Shown here in pieces: positions 22,150 through 32,008 of a stretch of 64,000 bases of DNA (its first letter is position 1; every line of letters starts with the position of its first letter). This stretch comes from Erwinia billingiae Eb661. GTDB taxonomy: Bacteria > Pseudomonadota > Gammaproteobacteria > Enterobacterales > Enterobacteriaceae. The stretch is taken from assembly GCF_000196615.1 (NCBI RefSeq), contig NC_014306.1:3844001-3908000 (forward strand), given 5' to 3'. Below the pieces are notes generated by a model that did no database searches, had not been told where the DNA came from, and saw only the letters and a list, made by a program, of their open reading frames with translations. Position numbers and translations under genes: made by a program.

Positions 22150-22161
22150 AAGGCGGGCGGT

Positions 22162-22188
22162 AAAAAAGGGCGGGAAATTTTCCGCCCT
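22162..22188 (-). terminator. Terminator downstream of luxS
   Basis: AGGGCGG…CCGCCCT with TTTTTT on the minus strand, about 50 nt beyond luxS. A second GC-rich hairpin (22208-22227, GGGGCAA…TTGCCCC) lies between it and the luxS stop. It may also end corB transcription from the other side, although the plus strand lacks a T-run. Confidence 0.75.
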
Positions 22189-22234
22189 GTTCAGAAGGTA
22201 AGACGTTGGGGCAAACTCACTTGCCCCGGACAAA

Positions 22235-22750
22235 CTAGATGTGCAGTTCCTGCAGTTTGTCTTTCGGCAGCGCCAGTTCGTCGTTATGGTTCACGCGAAT
22301 GTCGTTGTCGATAATGTGACGTGCAATATCCTGCGCTTCATCTAAAGAGTGCATCTCAAACGTGCCGCACTGATATTCGTTCAGTTCAGGGATTTTGCGC
22401 TGGTCGGTGACTTTCAGCACGTCCTGCATTGCCCCTTTCCAGGCTTTTGCCACACGCTGCTCATCAGGTGTACCAATCAGGCTCATGTAGAAGCCGGTAC
22501 GGCAACCCATTGGGGAGATATCAATGATCTCCACGCCATCACCGTTCAGGTGGTTACGCATGAAGCCAGCAAACAGGTGCTCCAGCGTGTGGATCCCGCG
22601 CTCAGGCATCACTTCTTTGTTTGGCTTGCAGAAACGCAGGTCGAAAACGGTAATGGTATCGCCATGAGGAGTGTTCATGGTCTTAGCTACACGAACCGCA
22701 GGTGCCGCCATAATCGTATGATCGACAGTAAAGCTATCCAGCAATGGCAT
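22235..22750 (-). CDS. luxS: S-ribosylhomocysteine lyase LuxS (autoinducer-2 synthesis)
   Basis: Cleaves S-ribosylhomocysteine to homocysteine and DPD, the precursor of autoinducer-2, in the activated methyl cycle. The 171 aa equal the E. coli length. The metal ligands are visible in HTLEH (His54, His58) and YQCG (Cys128), with Cys83 in the catalytic [10 protein letters not shown] segment. The MicA RNA is encoded on the opposite strand just upstream. Confidence 0.98.
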   Translation of the reverse strand: MPLLDSFTVDHTIMAAPAVRVAKTMNTPHGDTITVFDLRFCKPNKEVMPERGIHTLEHLFAGFMRNHLNGDGVEIIDISPMGCRTGFYMSLIGTPDEQRVAKAWKGAMQDVLKVTDQRKIPELNEYQCGTFEMHSLDEAQDIARHIIDNDIRVNHNDELALPKDKLQELHI

Positions 22751-22788
22751 ATTGTTACCTCAACTAATGAATTTATTTTCGAATCAGT

Positions 22789-22817
22789 GAAACTTTCTCT
22801 GTCGTGCCCGGTCTGAA
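22789..22817 (+). promoter_or_regulatory. SigmaE promoter of micA
   Basis: GAAACTT (22789-22795) and TCTGAA (22812-22817) are 16 bp apart, matching sigmaE elements GGAACTT and TCTGA. The predicted start is the first base of MicA at 22823, as at the E. coli micA promoter. Confidence 0.8.
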
Positions 22818-22822
22818 TATAT

Positions 22823-22899
22823 GAAAGACGCGCAATTTTGTTATCATCATCCCTGACAACAGAGATGTTATTTTGGCCACAGCAATGTGGCCATTTTCT
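22823..22899 (+). ncRNA. micA: MicA small RNA
   Basis: Hfq-dependent sigmaE-controlled antisense RNA that represses ompA and other outer-membrane mRNAs. The 5' seed GAAAGACGCGCA is the same as in E. coli MicA, followed by the conserved TTATCATCATCCCTGA stretch. A terminator TGGCCACA-GCAA-TGTGGCCA with a T-rich tail (22874-22899) completes it. It lies between luxS and gshA on the plus strand, the same place and orientation as in E. coli. Its antisense overlap with the luxS leader is known to cause RNase III processing in E. coli. Confidence 0.92.
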
Positions 22900-22903
22900 T
22901 TTC

Positions 22904-24463
22904 TTAACTGCGACTCTTTAAGAAGTCTTCAAAGTTAAGCGTATCACTTTCTTCGATTTCCTGCTGACTCGCATTTGAGCGAACAGCTTCCTGCTCAAAA
23001 TCAGACTCAGTCAAAATTTCCAGCGACTCTTCAGCCAGCTGATGGCGATACTGTTCCGCCAGGGCCAGCCCCGTGCCGTCAATGCCGTTATCTTTCAGGG
23101 CATTCAGGAAACGTGCTGAATAGGTCAAATCCGGATCGTCGAAAGAAGCAACCAGACGGTCACACACTTCCTGATACAAATGATTTCCCTGCTGGCTATC
23201 CAGTGTTTCAGCCACGCGACGCAGATCTTTGAACAGCGTTTTGCCCACTTCTGCCAGCGGATGCTGCGCTTCACCACAACCCATGCCCAACATTAAGCCA
23301 GGCTTACGCCCTTCAAGGATCACGCGGTTCCAGTTGGTCCGGGTGCACAGCAGCTCGTCACTGCTCATCTCCGGCGCATCGGCCAGCGTACACCAAATCA
23401 GGAACAGATCCAGGAAGCGGACCTGATTCTCATCGACGCCAATGGCTGAGAACGGGTTGATATCCAGTGAACGGACTTCGATATACTCAATCCCACCACG
23501 CAGCAGCGCGTCAGACGGGTTCTCGCCGGAACGCGTGACGCGTTTAGGACGGATTGGCGCATAAAGCTCGTTTTCAATCTGCAGCACGTTGGTGTTCAGC
23601 TGCAACCAGTTACCCTGCTCGTCCTTAATGCCCATCTCGCCATACTCTTTCGACGGCGTTTTAATCGCCGCTTTCAGAGCCTTCACATAATCGGGCAGAT
23701 TATTGAAGGTGATGCCCAGACCGTTCTGAGATTTGTTGGTATAACCGAGGTCGCTCAGACGTAATGAGGTGGCATAAGGCAGATATAGCATGCCCTTTTC
23801 CGTTTTCTCGAACGGCAACTTAGTCTCTTTTCCCTGCAGGAACGAAGAGCAGATCGCCGGAGATGCGCCGAACAGATAAGGAATGACCCAGCCAAAACGG
23901 TAGTAGTTACGGATCAGGCGCAGATAGCCTTCGGAGATCGCGTCCTGCCCGCTCTTCTCATCCTTACCTTCTCCCCATGCCTGCCAGAAAGAGAGCGGCA
24001 GTGAGAAGTTGTAATGGACGCCGGAAATAACCTGCATCAGCGAACCGTAGCGGTTTTTTAAGCCTTCACGGTAGAGCGTTTTCATCTTACCGATGTTGGA
24101 GCTGCCGTACTGAGCCAGTTCGATATTCTGACTGTCTTCAATCAGGCACGGCATGCTCATTGGCCACATACGCTCTTCGCCTAAATCGCGGGAGGTATGA
24201 CGGTGGATATCCCGTAAAAAGGCCAACAGTTTGTCGATATCGCCTTCTACCGGCGTAATGAATTCGAGCAGCGTTTCCGCAAAATCCGTGGTGATCCACT
24301 TGTGCGTTAACGCCGAGCCAAGAGATTTTGGGTGGCCGGTGGTCGCCAGATGACCATCTGGTCTGACGCGCAGCGTTTCGCGTTCAATACCGCGACCAAT
24401 ACCTTTTAATGCGTCAGGATGAGCTTCCAGCCAGGAAAGCGCCTGTGATACGTCCGGGATCAA
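22904..24463 (-). CDS. gshA: Glutamate-cysteine ligase GshA
   Basis: ATP-dependent ligation of Glu and Cys, the first and rate-limiting step of glutathione synthesis. The protein is 519 aa from the TTG at 24463 (E. coli 518 aa, also TTG). That TTG has a perfect GGAGGT Shine-Dalgarno seven bases before it and begins IPDVSQ like the E. coli protein; the ATG 42 nt upstream has no such site. Conserved segments are [27 protein letters not shown] and [13 protein letters not shown]. Confidence 0.96.
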   Translation of the reverse strand: MIPDVSQALSWLEAHPDALKGIGRGIERETLRVRPDGHLATTGHPKSLGSALTHKWITTDFAETLLEFITPVEGDIDKLLAFLRDIHRHTSRDLGEERMWPMSMPCLIEDSQNIELAQYGSSNIGKMKTLYREGLKNRYGSLMQVISGVHYNFSLPLSFWQAWGEGKDEKSGQDAISEGYLRLIRNYYRFGWVIPYLFGASPAICSSFLQGKETKLPFEKTEKGMLYLPYATSLRLSDLGYTNKSQNGLGITFNNLPDYVKALKAAIKTPSKEYGEMGIKDEQGNWLQLNTNVLQIENELYAPIRPKRVTRSGENPSDALLRGGIEYIEVRSLDINPFSAIGVDENQVRFLDLFLIWCTLADAPEMSSDELLCTRTNWNRVILEGRKPGLMLGMGCGEAQHPLAEVGKTLFKDLRRVAETLDSQQGNHLYQEVCDRLVASFDDPDLTYSARFLNALKDNGIDGTGLALAEQYRHQLAEESLEILTESDFEQEAVRSNASQQEIEESDTLNFEDFLKSRS

Positions 24464-24536
24464 ATTGACCTCCCGCTCGGAGAAAAACTTATTATTGTTA
24501 AGCATAATGTTAACCGTAGCGCCGATTATTCGCGAA

Positions 24537-24965
24537 TCAATGCCACCAATCCATGCCCTGTAGTGTTGCGTACGCCAACGCTATGTAACGCAAGGTCTTA
24601 CCCACGGCGAGAAAAAACACCATCGGCAGCCAGGCAAAACGTAGCCAGCCAGCGAGAACGCATAGCAGGTCGCCAATCACTGGCAACCAACTCAATAGCA
24701 GCGCAGCAGGCCCCAAACGGTGCAGCCACGCCGTTGCTGTGTTATGCCATCGCCCCTGCTGTTTTAACGGCAGCCAGCGACCAATGATAATATTTGTCAG
24801 ACCGCCTAGCGTGTTACCAAGTGCTGCGGTTGCAACAATGCCACTCACTGAAACCTTTCCTGCTATCAGCAAGCCCGCCAGTAACACTTCTGAACTGCCG
24901 GGCAGTAAGGTTGCACTGAGAAAGCTGCTGGCGAACATCGACCCGTAAGCGAGCCAGTCACTCAC
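24537..24965 (-). CDS. yqaA: DedA-family inner-membrane protein YqaA
   Basis: The 142-aa membrane protein of the DedA/SNARE-associated (VTT) family has four to five hydrophobic segments. [15 protein letters not shown] and [17 protein letters not shown] resemble the family re-entrant loop. Relatives move polyprenyl-phosphate or phospholipids across the membrane; the specific role of YqaA is not known. It overlaps yqaB by four bases. Confidence 0.92.
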   Translation of the reverse strand: MSDWLAYGSMFASSFLSATLLPGSSEVLLAGLLIAGKVSVSGIVATAALGNTLGGLTNIIIGRWLPLKQQGRWHNTATAWLHRLGPAALLLSWLPVIGDLLCVLAGWLRFAWLPMVFFLAVGKTLRYIALAYATLQGMDWWH

Positions 24966-25528
24966 AGCAAACGTACATCGACGTAGTCCATTCCTGCGGC
25001 CTGAGCTGCCTGAATGCCGAAATCTGCGTCTTCAAACACCACGCAACGTGATGGAACCACCTTCATCAACTCTGCGCAGCGCACAAAGGTTTCTGGCTCG
25101 GGTTTGTGGCGGGTGACGTCATCGGCCCCCACAATCACATCGAAGTACTCACGTAGCCCCAGATGCTGCAGCAAGGCTTCTGCCATCGCATGTTCGCTAC
25201 CGGTCCCTACCGCCATTGGACGACGCCCTTTATAGGCTTTCACCACCTCAATCAGCGGCAGTGGACGCACGGTATCAAAGAGCATCTCTTTTAGCGCCAC
25301 GGTTTTTTCTTCCGCCAGCTTAAAAGGGTCCAGCGTACTTTGATGACTGGCGATGATCACTTCAGCAATACGCCAGGTCGGTGAGCCATTCAGGCCAATC
25401 ACCGAGCGTTCATCAAAGTGCAAGCCATGACGTGCCAGAACGTCATGCCAGGCCTTACGATGCGTTGGCTCCGTGTCCAAAATGGTGCCATCCATATCGA
25501 ATATCAACCCTGCATAACTGTCGTACAT
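24962..25528 (-). CDS. yqaB: Fructose-1-phosphate / 6-phosphogluconate phosphatase YqaB (HAD family)
   Basis: The 188-aa HAD-superfamily phosphatase is the same length as E. coli YqaB, which hydrolyses fructose 1-phosphate and other sugar phosphates. Motif I DMDGTILDTEP holds the nucleophilic Asp near residue 11. Motif II VGTGSE, the Lys of HKPEPETF and motif IV VFEDADFGIQAA are intact. The ATG at 25528 (MYDSYAG) matches the family start; the open frame upstream is unsupported. The GC-poor interval 25529-25843 shows no credible gene. Confidence 0.94.
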   Translation of the reverse strand: MYDSYAGLIFDMDGTILDTEPTHRKAWHDVLARHGLHFDERSVIGLNGSPTWRIAEVIIASHQSTLDPFKLAEEKTVALKEMLFDTVRPLPLIEVVKAYKGRRPMAVGTGSEHAMAEALLQHLGLREYFDVIVGADDVTRHKPEPETFVRCAELMKVVPSRCVVFEDADFGIQAAQAAGMDYVDVRLL

Positions 25529-25843
25529 TCTGCTCTCTCCATCCTTGATCAAGTGAACAATTACTTTAGCGTAAAGCGGTGCACTTGTCGCTGTTGGCAT
25601 GGATCCGCAAATGCCTTGATTTACATAGGGATTTTCATTATCAGAATTTGGCGTGAGAATAAGCTCAGAGGGTTCTAAACAGGAGTAGACATGTTTTTTA
25701 CAGGGTAATCAGAGGGTTAATATTATGAGGGTGGTGAATTGTTGTGAAGAGGAGATGTTGTGCGGAACGGTAATCATCCTTTGTGCTGGCTTCAATCACA
25801 GGTAACTTTGCCAAACCGGAGGAGCTATAAGACTTGGGAAATA

Positions 25844-25920
25844 TGGTGCATCCAGGAGGATTCGAACCTCCGACCGCTCGGTTCGTAGCCGAGTACTCTA
25901 TCCAGCTGAGCTATGGATGC
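25844..25920 (-). tRNA. argQ: tRNA-Arg (anticodon ACG), copy 4 of the operon
   Basis: A 77-nt cloverleaf on the minus strand, GCATCCATAGCTCAGCTGGA…, with anticodon ACG and encoded CCA. It is identical to the three copies at 26057, 26227 and 26412. It is the last in the serV-argVYZQ-type array. Confidence 0.97.
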
Positions 25921-26056
25921 ATTGGGAAATGCGGTAATGCTGAGGGGTAATGCGATGATACCGTCAAGTGCGCTGGCTGAATTGTTGAGAGAGACAACTC
26001 AGTCGACCACAAAGACCGTAAAATCTGTATTCTGGTGCTGCCAGAATTGCAAAATA

Positions 26057-26133
26057 TGGTGCATCCAGGAGGATTCGAACCTCCGACCGCTCGGTTCGTA
26101 GCCGAGTACTCTATCCAGCTGAGCTATGGATGC
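26057..26133 (-). tRNA. argZ: tRNA-Arg (anticodon ACG), copy 3
   Basis: A 77-nt tRNA identical in sequence to the neighbouring Arg copies, with anticodon ACG (A34 is read as inosine) and a genomic CCA end. Confidence 0.97.
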
Positions 26134-26226
26134 ATCGGAAAAACTAAGGGGAGATAACGCGACAAACCTGAGGTGATACAGAAGAAACTAATTGCCATTC
26201 GAAGGAACGCTTTCACTTCTCAGAAA

Positions 26227-26303
26227 TGGTGCATCCAGGAGGATTCGAACCTCCGACCGCTCGGTTCGTAGCCGAGTACTCTATCCAGCTGAGCTATGGA
26301 TGC
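26227..26303 (-). tRNA. argY: tRNA-Arg (anticodon ACG), copy 2
   Basis: A 77-nt tRNA identical to the other three Arg copies. The spacers between copies differ in sequence and length, so amplification is not recent. Confidence 0.97.
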
Positions 26304-26411
26304 ATGACATATTCTGGTATAACGCAGGGTGCTAACGACTCACCGTGATACAAGCTGCTAACAAGTATCGTACTACACACAAAAAAGTTTCGTTCAAACT
26401 CTCTTGTAAAA

Positions 26412-26488
26412 TGGTGCATCCAGGAGGATTCGAACCTCCGACCGCTCGGTTCGTAGCCGAGTACTCTATCCAGCTGAGCTATGGATGC
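26412..26488 (-). tRNA. argV: tRNA-Arg (anticodon ACG), copy 1
   Basis: A 77-nt tRNA-Arg immediately downstream of tRNA-Ser (3-nt gap) on the same transcript. Confidence 0.97.
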
Positions 26489-26491
26489 AAA

Positions 26492-26584
26492 TGGCGGTGA
26501 GGCGGGGATTCGAACCCCGGATGCAGCTTTTGACCGCATACTCCCTTAGCAGGGGAGCGCCTTCAGCCTCTCGGCCACCTCACC
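26492..26584 (-). tRNA. serV: tRNA-Ser (anticodon GCU)
   Basis: A 93-nt class II tRNA on the minus strand, GGTGAGGTGGCCGAGAGG…, with anticodon GCT, a long variable arm and an encoded CCA. It is the first gene of the Ser-Arg tRNA operon. The order matches E. coli serV-argV-argY-argZ-argQ. Confidence 0.97.
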
Positions 26585-26649
26585 AGTACGCACTCTTGCG
26601 AGTTGTGCTTCAGAACTTGATAACTGCTCATCGGCACTGCGTGGCGCAC

Positions 26650-26677
26650 ATATTACTTTGGCGGACTTATAAGTCAA
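26650..26677 (-). promoter_or_regulatory. Stable-RNA promoter of the tRNA-Ser/Arg operon
   Basis: On the minus strand, -35 TTGACT (26677-26672) and -10 TAATAT (26655-26650) are 16 bp apart, followed by the GC-rich discriminator GTGCGCC. It has the same design as the rrn promoters in this window. The remaining part of 26585-26955 is A-rich and shows no gene. Confidence 0.8.
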
Positions 26678-26955
26678 ACAATTTTTCCCCCTACGTGTTT
26701 GATTGCACAATTCGCAGGCAATACGGGTGTTTTGGCGACAAAAAGATTGAAATATCAACAATAATACCCAGGCGATAATGCAATAAGCTCAGCGCAAGAA
26801 AATACGATTGTGGGAAGATTTTGGGCCACGACAGCCAATACAGGGCAATCAAAAGCGGTATTGAGGCAGAAACAGTGAAAAGTTCAGGGCAACAGAGAAA
26901 GCGGAACGGGGGATTTAAGACAGAAGAATGGCAGAGATGAGGAAGAAAACCGGTA

Positions 26956-26981
26956 GCGCCTCGCTAAGCGTAGCGAGACGC
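26956..26981 (-). terminator. Terminator downstream of csrA
   Basis: The minus strand forms GCG-T-CTCGCTA / TAGCGAG-G-CGC with a 4-nt loop. A TTTTCTT run follows after a short gap, eight bases past the csrA stop. Confidence 0.7.
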
Positions 26982-26989
26982 CGGATCCG

Positions 26990-27175
26990 TTAGTAACTCG
27001 TTTGCTGAGTTTTTTCGGCCTGAATACGCTGATAGATCTCTTCGCGATGGACAGACACTTCTTTAGGGGCGTTCACACCGATGCGAACCTGGTTCCCTTT
27101 CACACCCAGCACCGTTACAGTCACCTCATCGCCAATCATGAGGGTTTCACCAACTCGACGAGTTAGAATAAGCAT
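26990..27175 (-). CDS. csrA: Carbon storage regulator CsrA
   Basis: The 61-aa homodimeric RNA-binding protein binds GGA-containing loops to repress or activate translation, governing glycogen, motility and biofilm. It matches E. coli CsrA nearly residue for residue ([18 protein letters not shown]…[13 protein letters not shown]). RNA-contact residues Leu4, Arg6, Arg7 and Arg44 are kept. The 245-bp gap to alaS contains its promoters but no other gene was seen. Confidence 0.98.
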   Translation of the reverse strand: MLILTRRVGETLMIGDEVTVTVLGVKGNQVRIGVNAPKEVSVHREEIYQRIQAEKTQQTSY

Positions 27176-27420
27176 TCTTTGCTCCTTGAAAGATTAAAAG
27201 AGTCGGGTTAACTGTCGCCCGGCATTATCCATCGTATAACGCTAAATATAGACTATGACAAATACACCACAAGTGCACCATCATACCAATACATTCTGCT
27301 GATACTTAGTTTAGCCGAAATACCCTTCGCTAACCTGACTTTGTGTTTTTTAAGAGTGCACCCATCAGTAAGCGCCATGGAGTGACTCCACAGCGCCTTC
27401 TGCGCGCATTTTTTATTTTG

Positions 27421-30048
27421 TTACAGCTTTGCAGCGACCCACGACTCAACGCCTGCCAGTGCCGCAGGCAGCGCCTGAGCATCGGTGCCACCCGCCTGAG
27501 CCATATCAGGACGACCACCACCTTTACCGCCAACCTGCTGAGCCAGTTCGCCCACCAGTTCGCCGGCTTTAACCCGATCGGTCAGATCTTTCGTTACCCC
27601 GGCAATCAGGGAGACTTTCCCATCCGCCACGGTCGCCAGCACGATGATCGCTGACTTGAGCTGATTTTTCAGCTCGTCGACCATCGTACGCAGCATCTTC
27701 GGCTCAACGTTGCTCAATTCACTTACCAGCAACCTGGTGCCTTTAATTTCAATCGCTTTACTGCTCAGGGACGCACTCTCCTGCGCCGCCTGCTGATCCT
27801 TAAGCTGCTGCAGCTCCCTTTCCAGGCCGCGTACGTGATCAATCATCGCACGTACCTTTTCGTTCAGGTTGCTGTTGTTGGCTTTAATCAGATGGGCAAT
27901 CTCCTGCAACTGCTCGCTCTGGGCATACATCAGGCCCAACGCGCCTTCACCGGTTACTGCCTCAATACGACGCACGCCGGCTGCCGTACCCGACTCAGAC
28001 AGAATGCGGAACAGGCCGATATCACCGGTACGGCTGGCGTGGGTACCGCCACAAAGTTCCGTGGAGAAGTCACCCATGCTCAGCACACGCACGTGATCGT
28101 CATACTTCTCACCGAACAGCGCCATCGCACCATGGGATTTGGCGGCTTCCAGCTCCATGATATTGGTTTCAATGGCCAGATTGCGACGAACCTGGGCATT
28201 AACAATCTCTTCAACCTGGCGAATTTCTTCTGGCTTCATCGCTTCAAAATGCGAGAAATCAAAACGCAGGTATTTGTCGTTAACCAGAGAGCCTTTCTGC
28301 GCCACATGATGACCCAGAACCTGACGTAATGCAGCATGTAACAGGTGCGTAGCAGAGTGATTCAGACGAATGCGGTCACGACGTGCCTGGTCAACCTGCG
28401 CAGACAGACGATCGCCAATGCGGATTTGACCGGCGGCCAGCGTGCCAGTATGACCAATCGCCTGACCGTATTTCTGCGTGTCGTTAACGGTAAAGGTGGC
28501 TGCATCGCTCTTCAGCTCGCCGGTATCGCCAACCTGGCCACCCGATTCGCCATAGAATGGCGTCTCATCCAGCACAATCACCCCTTCCTGCCCTGCCACG
28601 ATCTCTGTCGCCGGTTTGCCGTCGACAAAAATAGCGGTCACGGTGGAGTTCAGTTCAAGCTGCTCGTAGCCTTTGAAGGCAGACGCGGCATCAATCTGGA
28701 TCACTTTGCTGTAATCAGCGCCGAAGCCACTGGCCTCACGCGCACGTTGACGCTGCTGCTCCATGGCTTTCTCGAAGCCAGCCTCATCAATCTTCAGATT
28801 TCTTTCACGGCAAACGTCAGCCGTCAGGTCAGCCGGGAAGCCGAAGGTGTCATACAGACGGAAGACGGTTTCGCCATCCAGCGTATCGCCCTGCAACTTC
28901 TCCAACTCTTCATCCAGCAGAGCCAGACCACGCTCCAGCGTTTTAGCAAACTGCTCTTCTTCTGTTTTCAGGATCTGCTCAACCTGAGACTGCTGGCTTG
29001 CCAGCTCTTCGCCCGCGGAACCCATCACAGAAATCAACGGCCCAACGAGTTTCCAGAAGAAGCTGCCCTGCGCGCCCAGCATGTTGCCATGACGGACAGC
29101 ACGACGAATGATGCGGCGCAGCACGTAGCCACGGTTCTCATTCGAAGGGATAACCCCATCAGCAATCAGGAATGCACAAGAACGAATATGATCGGCAATT
29201 ACGCGCAGGGATTTGCTGGTCAAATCCGTGGCGCCCGTCACCTCAGCAACCGACGCGATCAGCCTGGCGAACAGGTCGATCTCGTAGTTAGAATTAACGT
29301 GCTGCAGAACGGCAGTAATACGCTCCAGGCCCATGCCGGTATCGACAGATGGCTTAGGCAACGGCAGCATGGTTCCGTCTGGCTGACGGTTGAACTGCAT
29401 AAAGACGATGTTCCAGATCTCGATAAAGCGATCGCCATCTTCTTCCGGGCTACCCGGAGGGCCACCCCAGATGTGATCGCCATGGTCGAAGAAGATCTCG
29501 GAGCACGGGCCGCAAGGACCGGTATCGCCCATCTGCCAGAAGTTATCGGAGGCATACGCGCCGCCCTTATTGTCACCGATGCGGATAATGCGCTCACGCG
29601 GCACGCCCACTTCTTTTTCCCAGATGTCGAAGGCTTCGTCATCGGTCTCGTAAACGGTGACCCACAGTTTCTCTTTCGGCAGGTTAAACCACTGCGCGCC
29701 GGTCAACAGTTCCCACGCAAAGCCAATGGCCTCGCGCTTGAAATAGTCGCCGAAGCTGAAGTTACCCAGCATTTCAAAGAAAGTGTGGTGACGGGCGGTA
29801 TAGCCCACGTTTTCCAGGTCGTTATGCTTGCCACCCGCGCGCACGCAGCGCTGAGAGGTGGTGGCGCGGGAATAGTTGCGCTTATCCTGACCGAGGAAAA
29901 CATCTTTAAACTGGTTCATCCCGGCGTTAGTGAACAACAACGTCGGATCGTTGTTTGGGACGAGGGAGCTACTGGCTACAACCTGATGTCCCTTGCTTTG
30001 GAAAAAGTCGAGAAACGCCTGGCGAATCTCCGCAGTGCTCTTGCTCAT
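27421..30048 (-). CDS. alaS: Alanyl-tRNA synthetase
   Basis: Charges tRNA-Ala. The 875 aa compare with 876 in E. coli. The class II catalytic domain (about 1-440, with [10 protein letters not shown]), the editing domain with [12 protein letters not shown] (HxxxH zinc motif), [13 protein letters not shown], and the C-terminal C-Ala domain are visible. A 53-bp interrupted palindrome lies just before the gene (30078-30130) and may be an autoregulatory site. Confidence 0.98.
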   Translation of the reverse strand: MSKSTAEIRQAFLDFFQSKGHQVVASSSLVPNNDPTLLFTNAGMNQFKDVFLGQDKRNYSRATTSQRCVRAGGKHNDLENVGYTARHHTFFEMLGNFSFGDYFKREAIGFAWELLTGAQWFNLPKEKLWVTVYETDDEAFDIWEKEVGVPRERIIRIGDNKGGAYASDNFWQMGDTGPCGPCSEIFFDHGDHIWGGPPGSPEEDGDRFIEIWNIVFMQFNRQPDGTMLPLPKPSVDTGMGLERITAVLQHVNSNYEIDLFARLIASVAEVTGATDLTSKSLRVIADHIRSCAFLIADGVIPSNENRGYVLRRIIRRAVRHGNMLGAQGSFFWKLVGPLISVMGSAGEELASQQSQVEQILKTEEEQFAKTLERGLALLDEELEKLQGDTLDGETVFRLYDTFGFPADLTADVCRERNLKIDEAGFEKAMEQQRQRAREASGFGADYSKVIQIDAASAFKGYEQLELNSTVTAIFVDGKPATEIVAGQEGVIVLDETPFYGESGGQVGDTGELKSDAATFTVNDTQKYGQAIGHTGTLAAGQIRIGDRLSAQVDQARRDRIRLNHSATHLLHAALRQVLGHHVAQKGSLVNDKYLRFDFSHFEAMKPEEIRQVEEIVNAQVRRNLAIETNIMELEAAKSHGAMALFGEKYDDHVRVLSMGDFSTELCGGTHASRTGDIGLFRILSESGTAAGVRRIEAVTGEGALGLMYAQSEQLQEIAHLIKANNSNLNEKVRAMIDHVRGLERELQQLKDQQAAQESASLSSKAIEIKGTRLLVSELSNVEPKMLRTMVDELKNQLKSAIIVLATVADGKVSLIAGVTKDLTDRVKAGELVGELAQQVGGKGGGRPDMAQAGGTDAQALPAALAGVESWVAAKL

Positions 30049-30077
30049 AATTGTCCCTGAATCACGCTAAAGACTGT

Positions 30078-30130
30078 TTCGTGAGTCTTACCTCGCCAGA
30101 AAGCGTTAGTCTTCGCTGGCAACTCACGAA
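30078..30130. promoter_or_regulatory. Interrupted palindrome upstream of alaS
   Basis: Outer arms TTCGTGAGT / ACTCACGAA (9 bp perfect) enclose inner arms GCCAG / CTGGC. It lies 30-82 bp before the alaS ATG, between recX and alaS. E. coli AlaRS is reported to repress its own gene through a palindrome flanking the transcription start. This could be the equivalent, or a hairpin ending recX transcripts, though there is no T-run. Confidence 0.5.
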
Positions 30131-30187
30131 CAAAAAGTGGTGAATAAGATAAATTTTCTTCGGGGGGAAGTAAAATCCCATCGTCGG

Positions 30188-30703
30188 TCATTCGTCAAAA
30201 TTTGAGAAAATGGCGCGAATATCGTCGGAAAAGAAGCCTTTGGTCATCAGATAGCGTTGGACTTTGGCTTTCTCCTTCCAGTCGGTAGGCAGCGGTAAGC
30301 CAAATTTGCGTTCAGCGACTTCAAATGCCTGGCGCGCCCAGTCAATTTCGCTATTGGCCAGCACCTCATCCGTCAGCGCCTTGTCTATCCCCTTCTGCCC
30401 CATCTCCATCCGAATACGCTGTGGGCCATAGCCTTTTCGGCTGCGGCTGGCGACAAAACGCTCGGCAAAATGGGCATCATCCAGATAGCGGTTTTCATAG
30501 CACCAGGCCACCACGCGGTCGATTTGCTCCGGCGTGATGGTCTCCGGTTCCTGAGACTTGTTTTTGGCATACATCGCGGCGCGTTCGGCTGACAACGCCA
30601 GCTTGCGGCGAAACTCAACTTCGCTGTGATCGCGCATGGCAAGAATGCGCATTGCCCGATCCAGCAGGCGAGCGAACTGGCTACGTTCAGTGGCGTCAGA
30701 CAT
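30188..30703 (-). CDS. recX: RecA regulatory protein RecX
   Basis: Inhibits RecA filament growth and ATPase activity. The 171 aa compare with 166 in E. coli. The helical-repeat signatures AMRILAMRDHSEVEFRRKL, YLDDAHFAERFV and SRSRKGYGPQRIRMEM are present. It lies downstream of recA behind a terminator, so expression depends on read-through, as in E. coli. Confidence 0.96.
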   Translation of the reverse strand: MSDATERSQFARLLDRAMRILAMRDHSEVEFRRKLALSAERAAMYAKNKSQEPETITPEQIDRVVAWCYENRYLDDAHFAERFVASRSRKGYGPQRIRMEMGQKGIDKALTDEVLANSEIDWARQAFEVAERKFGLPLPTDWKEKAKVQRYLMTKGFFSDDIRAIFSNFDE

Positions 30704-30778
30704 CTTGCTCCACGTTTTTTCAGGTTTAAAGGGGGATCACAAGGTAAGGGTAGCGAGGTTGAAAGCAAGAAACAAAAA

Positions 30779-30805
30779 AAGGAACGGATTTAATCCCGTT
30801 CCTTT
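30779..30805 (-). terminator. recA terminator
   Basis: The minus strand forms GGAACGG-(loop)-CCGTTCC with A-runs in front and T-runs behind, between recA and recX. Read-through supplies recX. Confidence 0.9.
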
Positions 30806-30842
30806 TTTCACATGCTGACAGCGGAGGCTGTCAGGAACGAAA

Positions 30843-31910
30843 TCAGAAGTTTTCGTTGGTTTCGCTGGTTTCATCCAGCTCGGCCGCCGTTGCCACAAAA
30901 TCTGGCTTGGTGTCCGGGTTGGTCAGCAGCGTAGCACGCAGTTTAGCTTCAATTTCGTTGGCGATAGCCGGGTTCTCTTTCAGGAAGTTGCCTGAGTTCG
31001 CTTTACCCTGACCAATCTTATCGCCGTTGTAGCTGTACCAGGCACCGGCTTTTTCAATCAGCTTGTGCTTCACGCCCAGGTCTACCAGCTCACCGTAAAT
31101 GTTGATGCCTTCGCCATACATGATCTGGAACTCAGCCTGCTTGAATGGCGCAGCAATTTTGTTCTTCACCACCTTCACGCGGGTTTCGCTGCCGACGACT
31201 TCGTCACCTTCTTTAATCGCACCAATACGGCGGATATCCAGACGGACAGAAGCGTAGAACTTCAGCGCGTTACCACCGGTCGTGGTTTCCGGGTTACCGA
31301 ACATCACACCGATTTTCATACGGATCTGGTTGATGAAGATCAGCAAGGTGCCAGAGTTTTTCAGGTTACCGGCCAGCTTACGCATTGCCTGGCTCATCAT
31401 ACGTGCCGCAAGGCCCATATGAGAGTCACCAATTTCACCTTCGATTTCTGCTTTCGGCGTCAGTGCAGCCACGGAGTCAACGATGATCACGTCTACCGCA
31501 CCTGAGCGGGCCAACGCGTCACAGATTTCCAGCGCCTGCTCACCGGTGTCCGGCTGAGAACACAGCAGGTTATCGATATCTACGCCAAGCTTTTTGGCAT
31601 AGACCGGGTCAAGGGCATGCTCTGCATCGATAAACGCACAGGTTTTACCTTTACGCTGTGCAGAAGCAATTACCTGCAGGGTCAGCGTGGTTTTACCGGA
31701 AGACTCAGGGCCATAGATTTCAACGATACGCCCCATTGGCAGGCCGCCCGCACCCAGTGCGATATCCAGTGACAGGGAACCGGTCGAAATGGTTTCCACG
31801 TCCATGGTACGGTCTTCACCCAGGCGCATGATGGAGCCTTTACCAAATTGCTTTTCAATCTGGCCCAGCGCTGCTGCCAGTGCTTTTTGCTTGTTTTCGT
31901 CGATAGCCAT
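30843..31910 (-). CDS. recA: Recombinase RecA
   Basis: ATP-dependent strand-exchange protein and LexA co-protease. The 355-aa protein has Walker [11 protein letters not shown] (about 66-75), Walker [11 protein letters not shown], the L2 loop segment [17 protein letters not shown], and an acidic C-terminus ([12 protein letters not shown]). It is preceded by a consensus LexA box. Confidence 0.99.
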   Translation of the reverse strand: MAIDENKQKALAAALGQIEKQFGKGSIMRLGEDRTMDVETISTGSLSLDIALGAGGLPMGRIVEIYGPESSGKTTLTLQVIASAQRKGKTCAFIDAEHALDPVYAKKLGVDIDNLLCSQPDTGEQALEICDALARSGAVDVIIVDSVAALTPKAEIEGEIGDSHMGLAARMMSQAMRKLAGNLKNSGTLLIFINQIRMKIGVMFGNPETTTGGNALKFYASVRLDIRRIGAIKEGDEVVGSETRVKVVKNKIAAPFKQAEFQIMYGEGINIYGELVDLGVKHKLIEKAGAWYSYNGDKIGQGKANSGNFLKENPAIANEIEAKLRATLLTNPDTKPDFVATAAELDETSETNENF

Positions 31911-31978
31911 TTTCGCTCCTAATCATGCGGGGTAAAGCACACGCACACGCGGCTTTGCATATACTCAATATGGGGCTG

Positions 31979-32006
31979 ATTATACTGTATGGTCATACAG
32001 TATCAA
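31979..32006 (-). promoter_or_regulatory. recA promoter with LexA (SOS) box
   Basis: On the minus strand, -35 TTGATA (32006-32001) and -10 TATAAT (31984-31979) are separated by 16 bp. The 20-bp LexA operator TACTGTATG-AC-CATACAGTA (31983-32002) fills the spacer. It is almost the same as the E. coli recA operator. Confidence 0.95.
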
Positions 32007-32008
32007 GT

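Noticed and set aside
25724-25804. 26-codon frame between yqaB and the last tRNA-Arg
   Set aside because: No Shine-Dalgarno, no promoter and no recognisable peptide. Likely chance.
25844-26488. Four near-identical 77-bp repeats at about 170-215-bp spacing, considered as a repeat array
   Set aside because: Each unit folds as tRNA-Arg with a CCA end, so these are tRNA genes. The spacers are too long and too varied for CRISPR.
28345-30060. 571-codon open frame on the plus strand opposite alaS
   Set aside because: It follows the codon pattern of alaS in the antisense frame and has no recognisable domain or Shine-Dalgarno. GC-biased third positions commonly create such frames.
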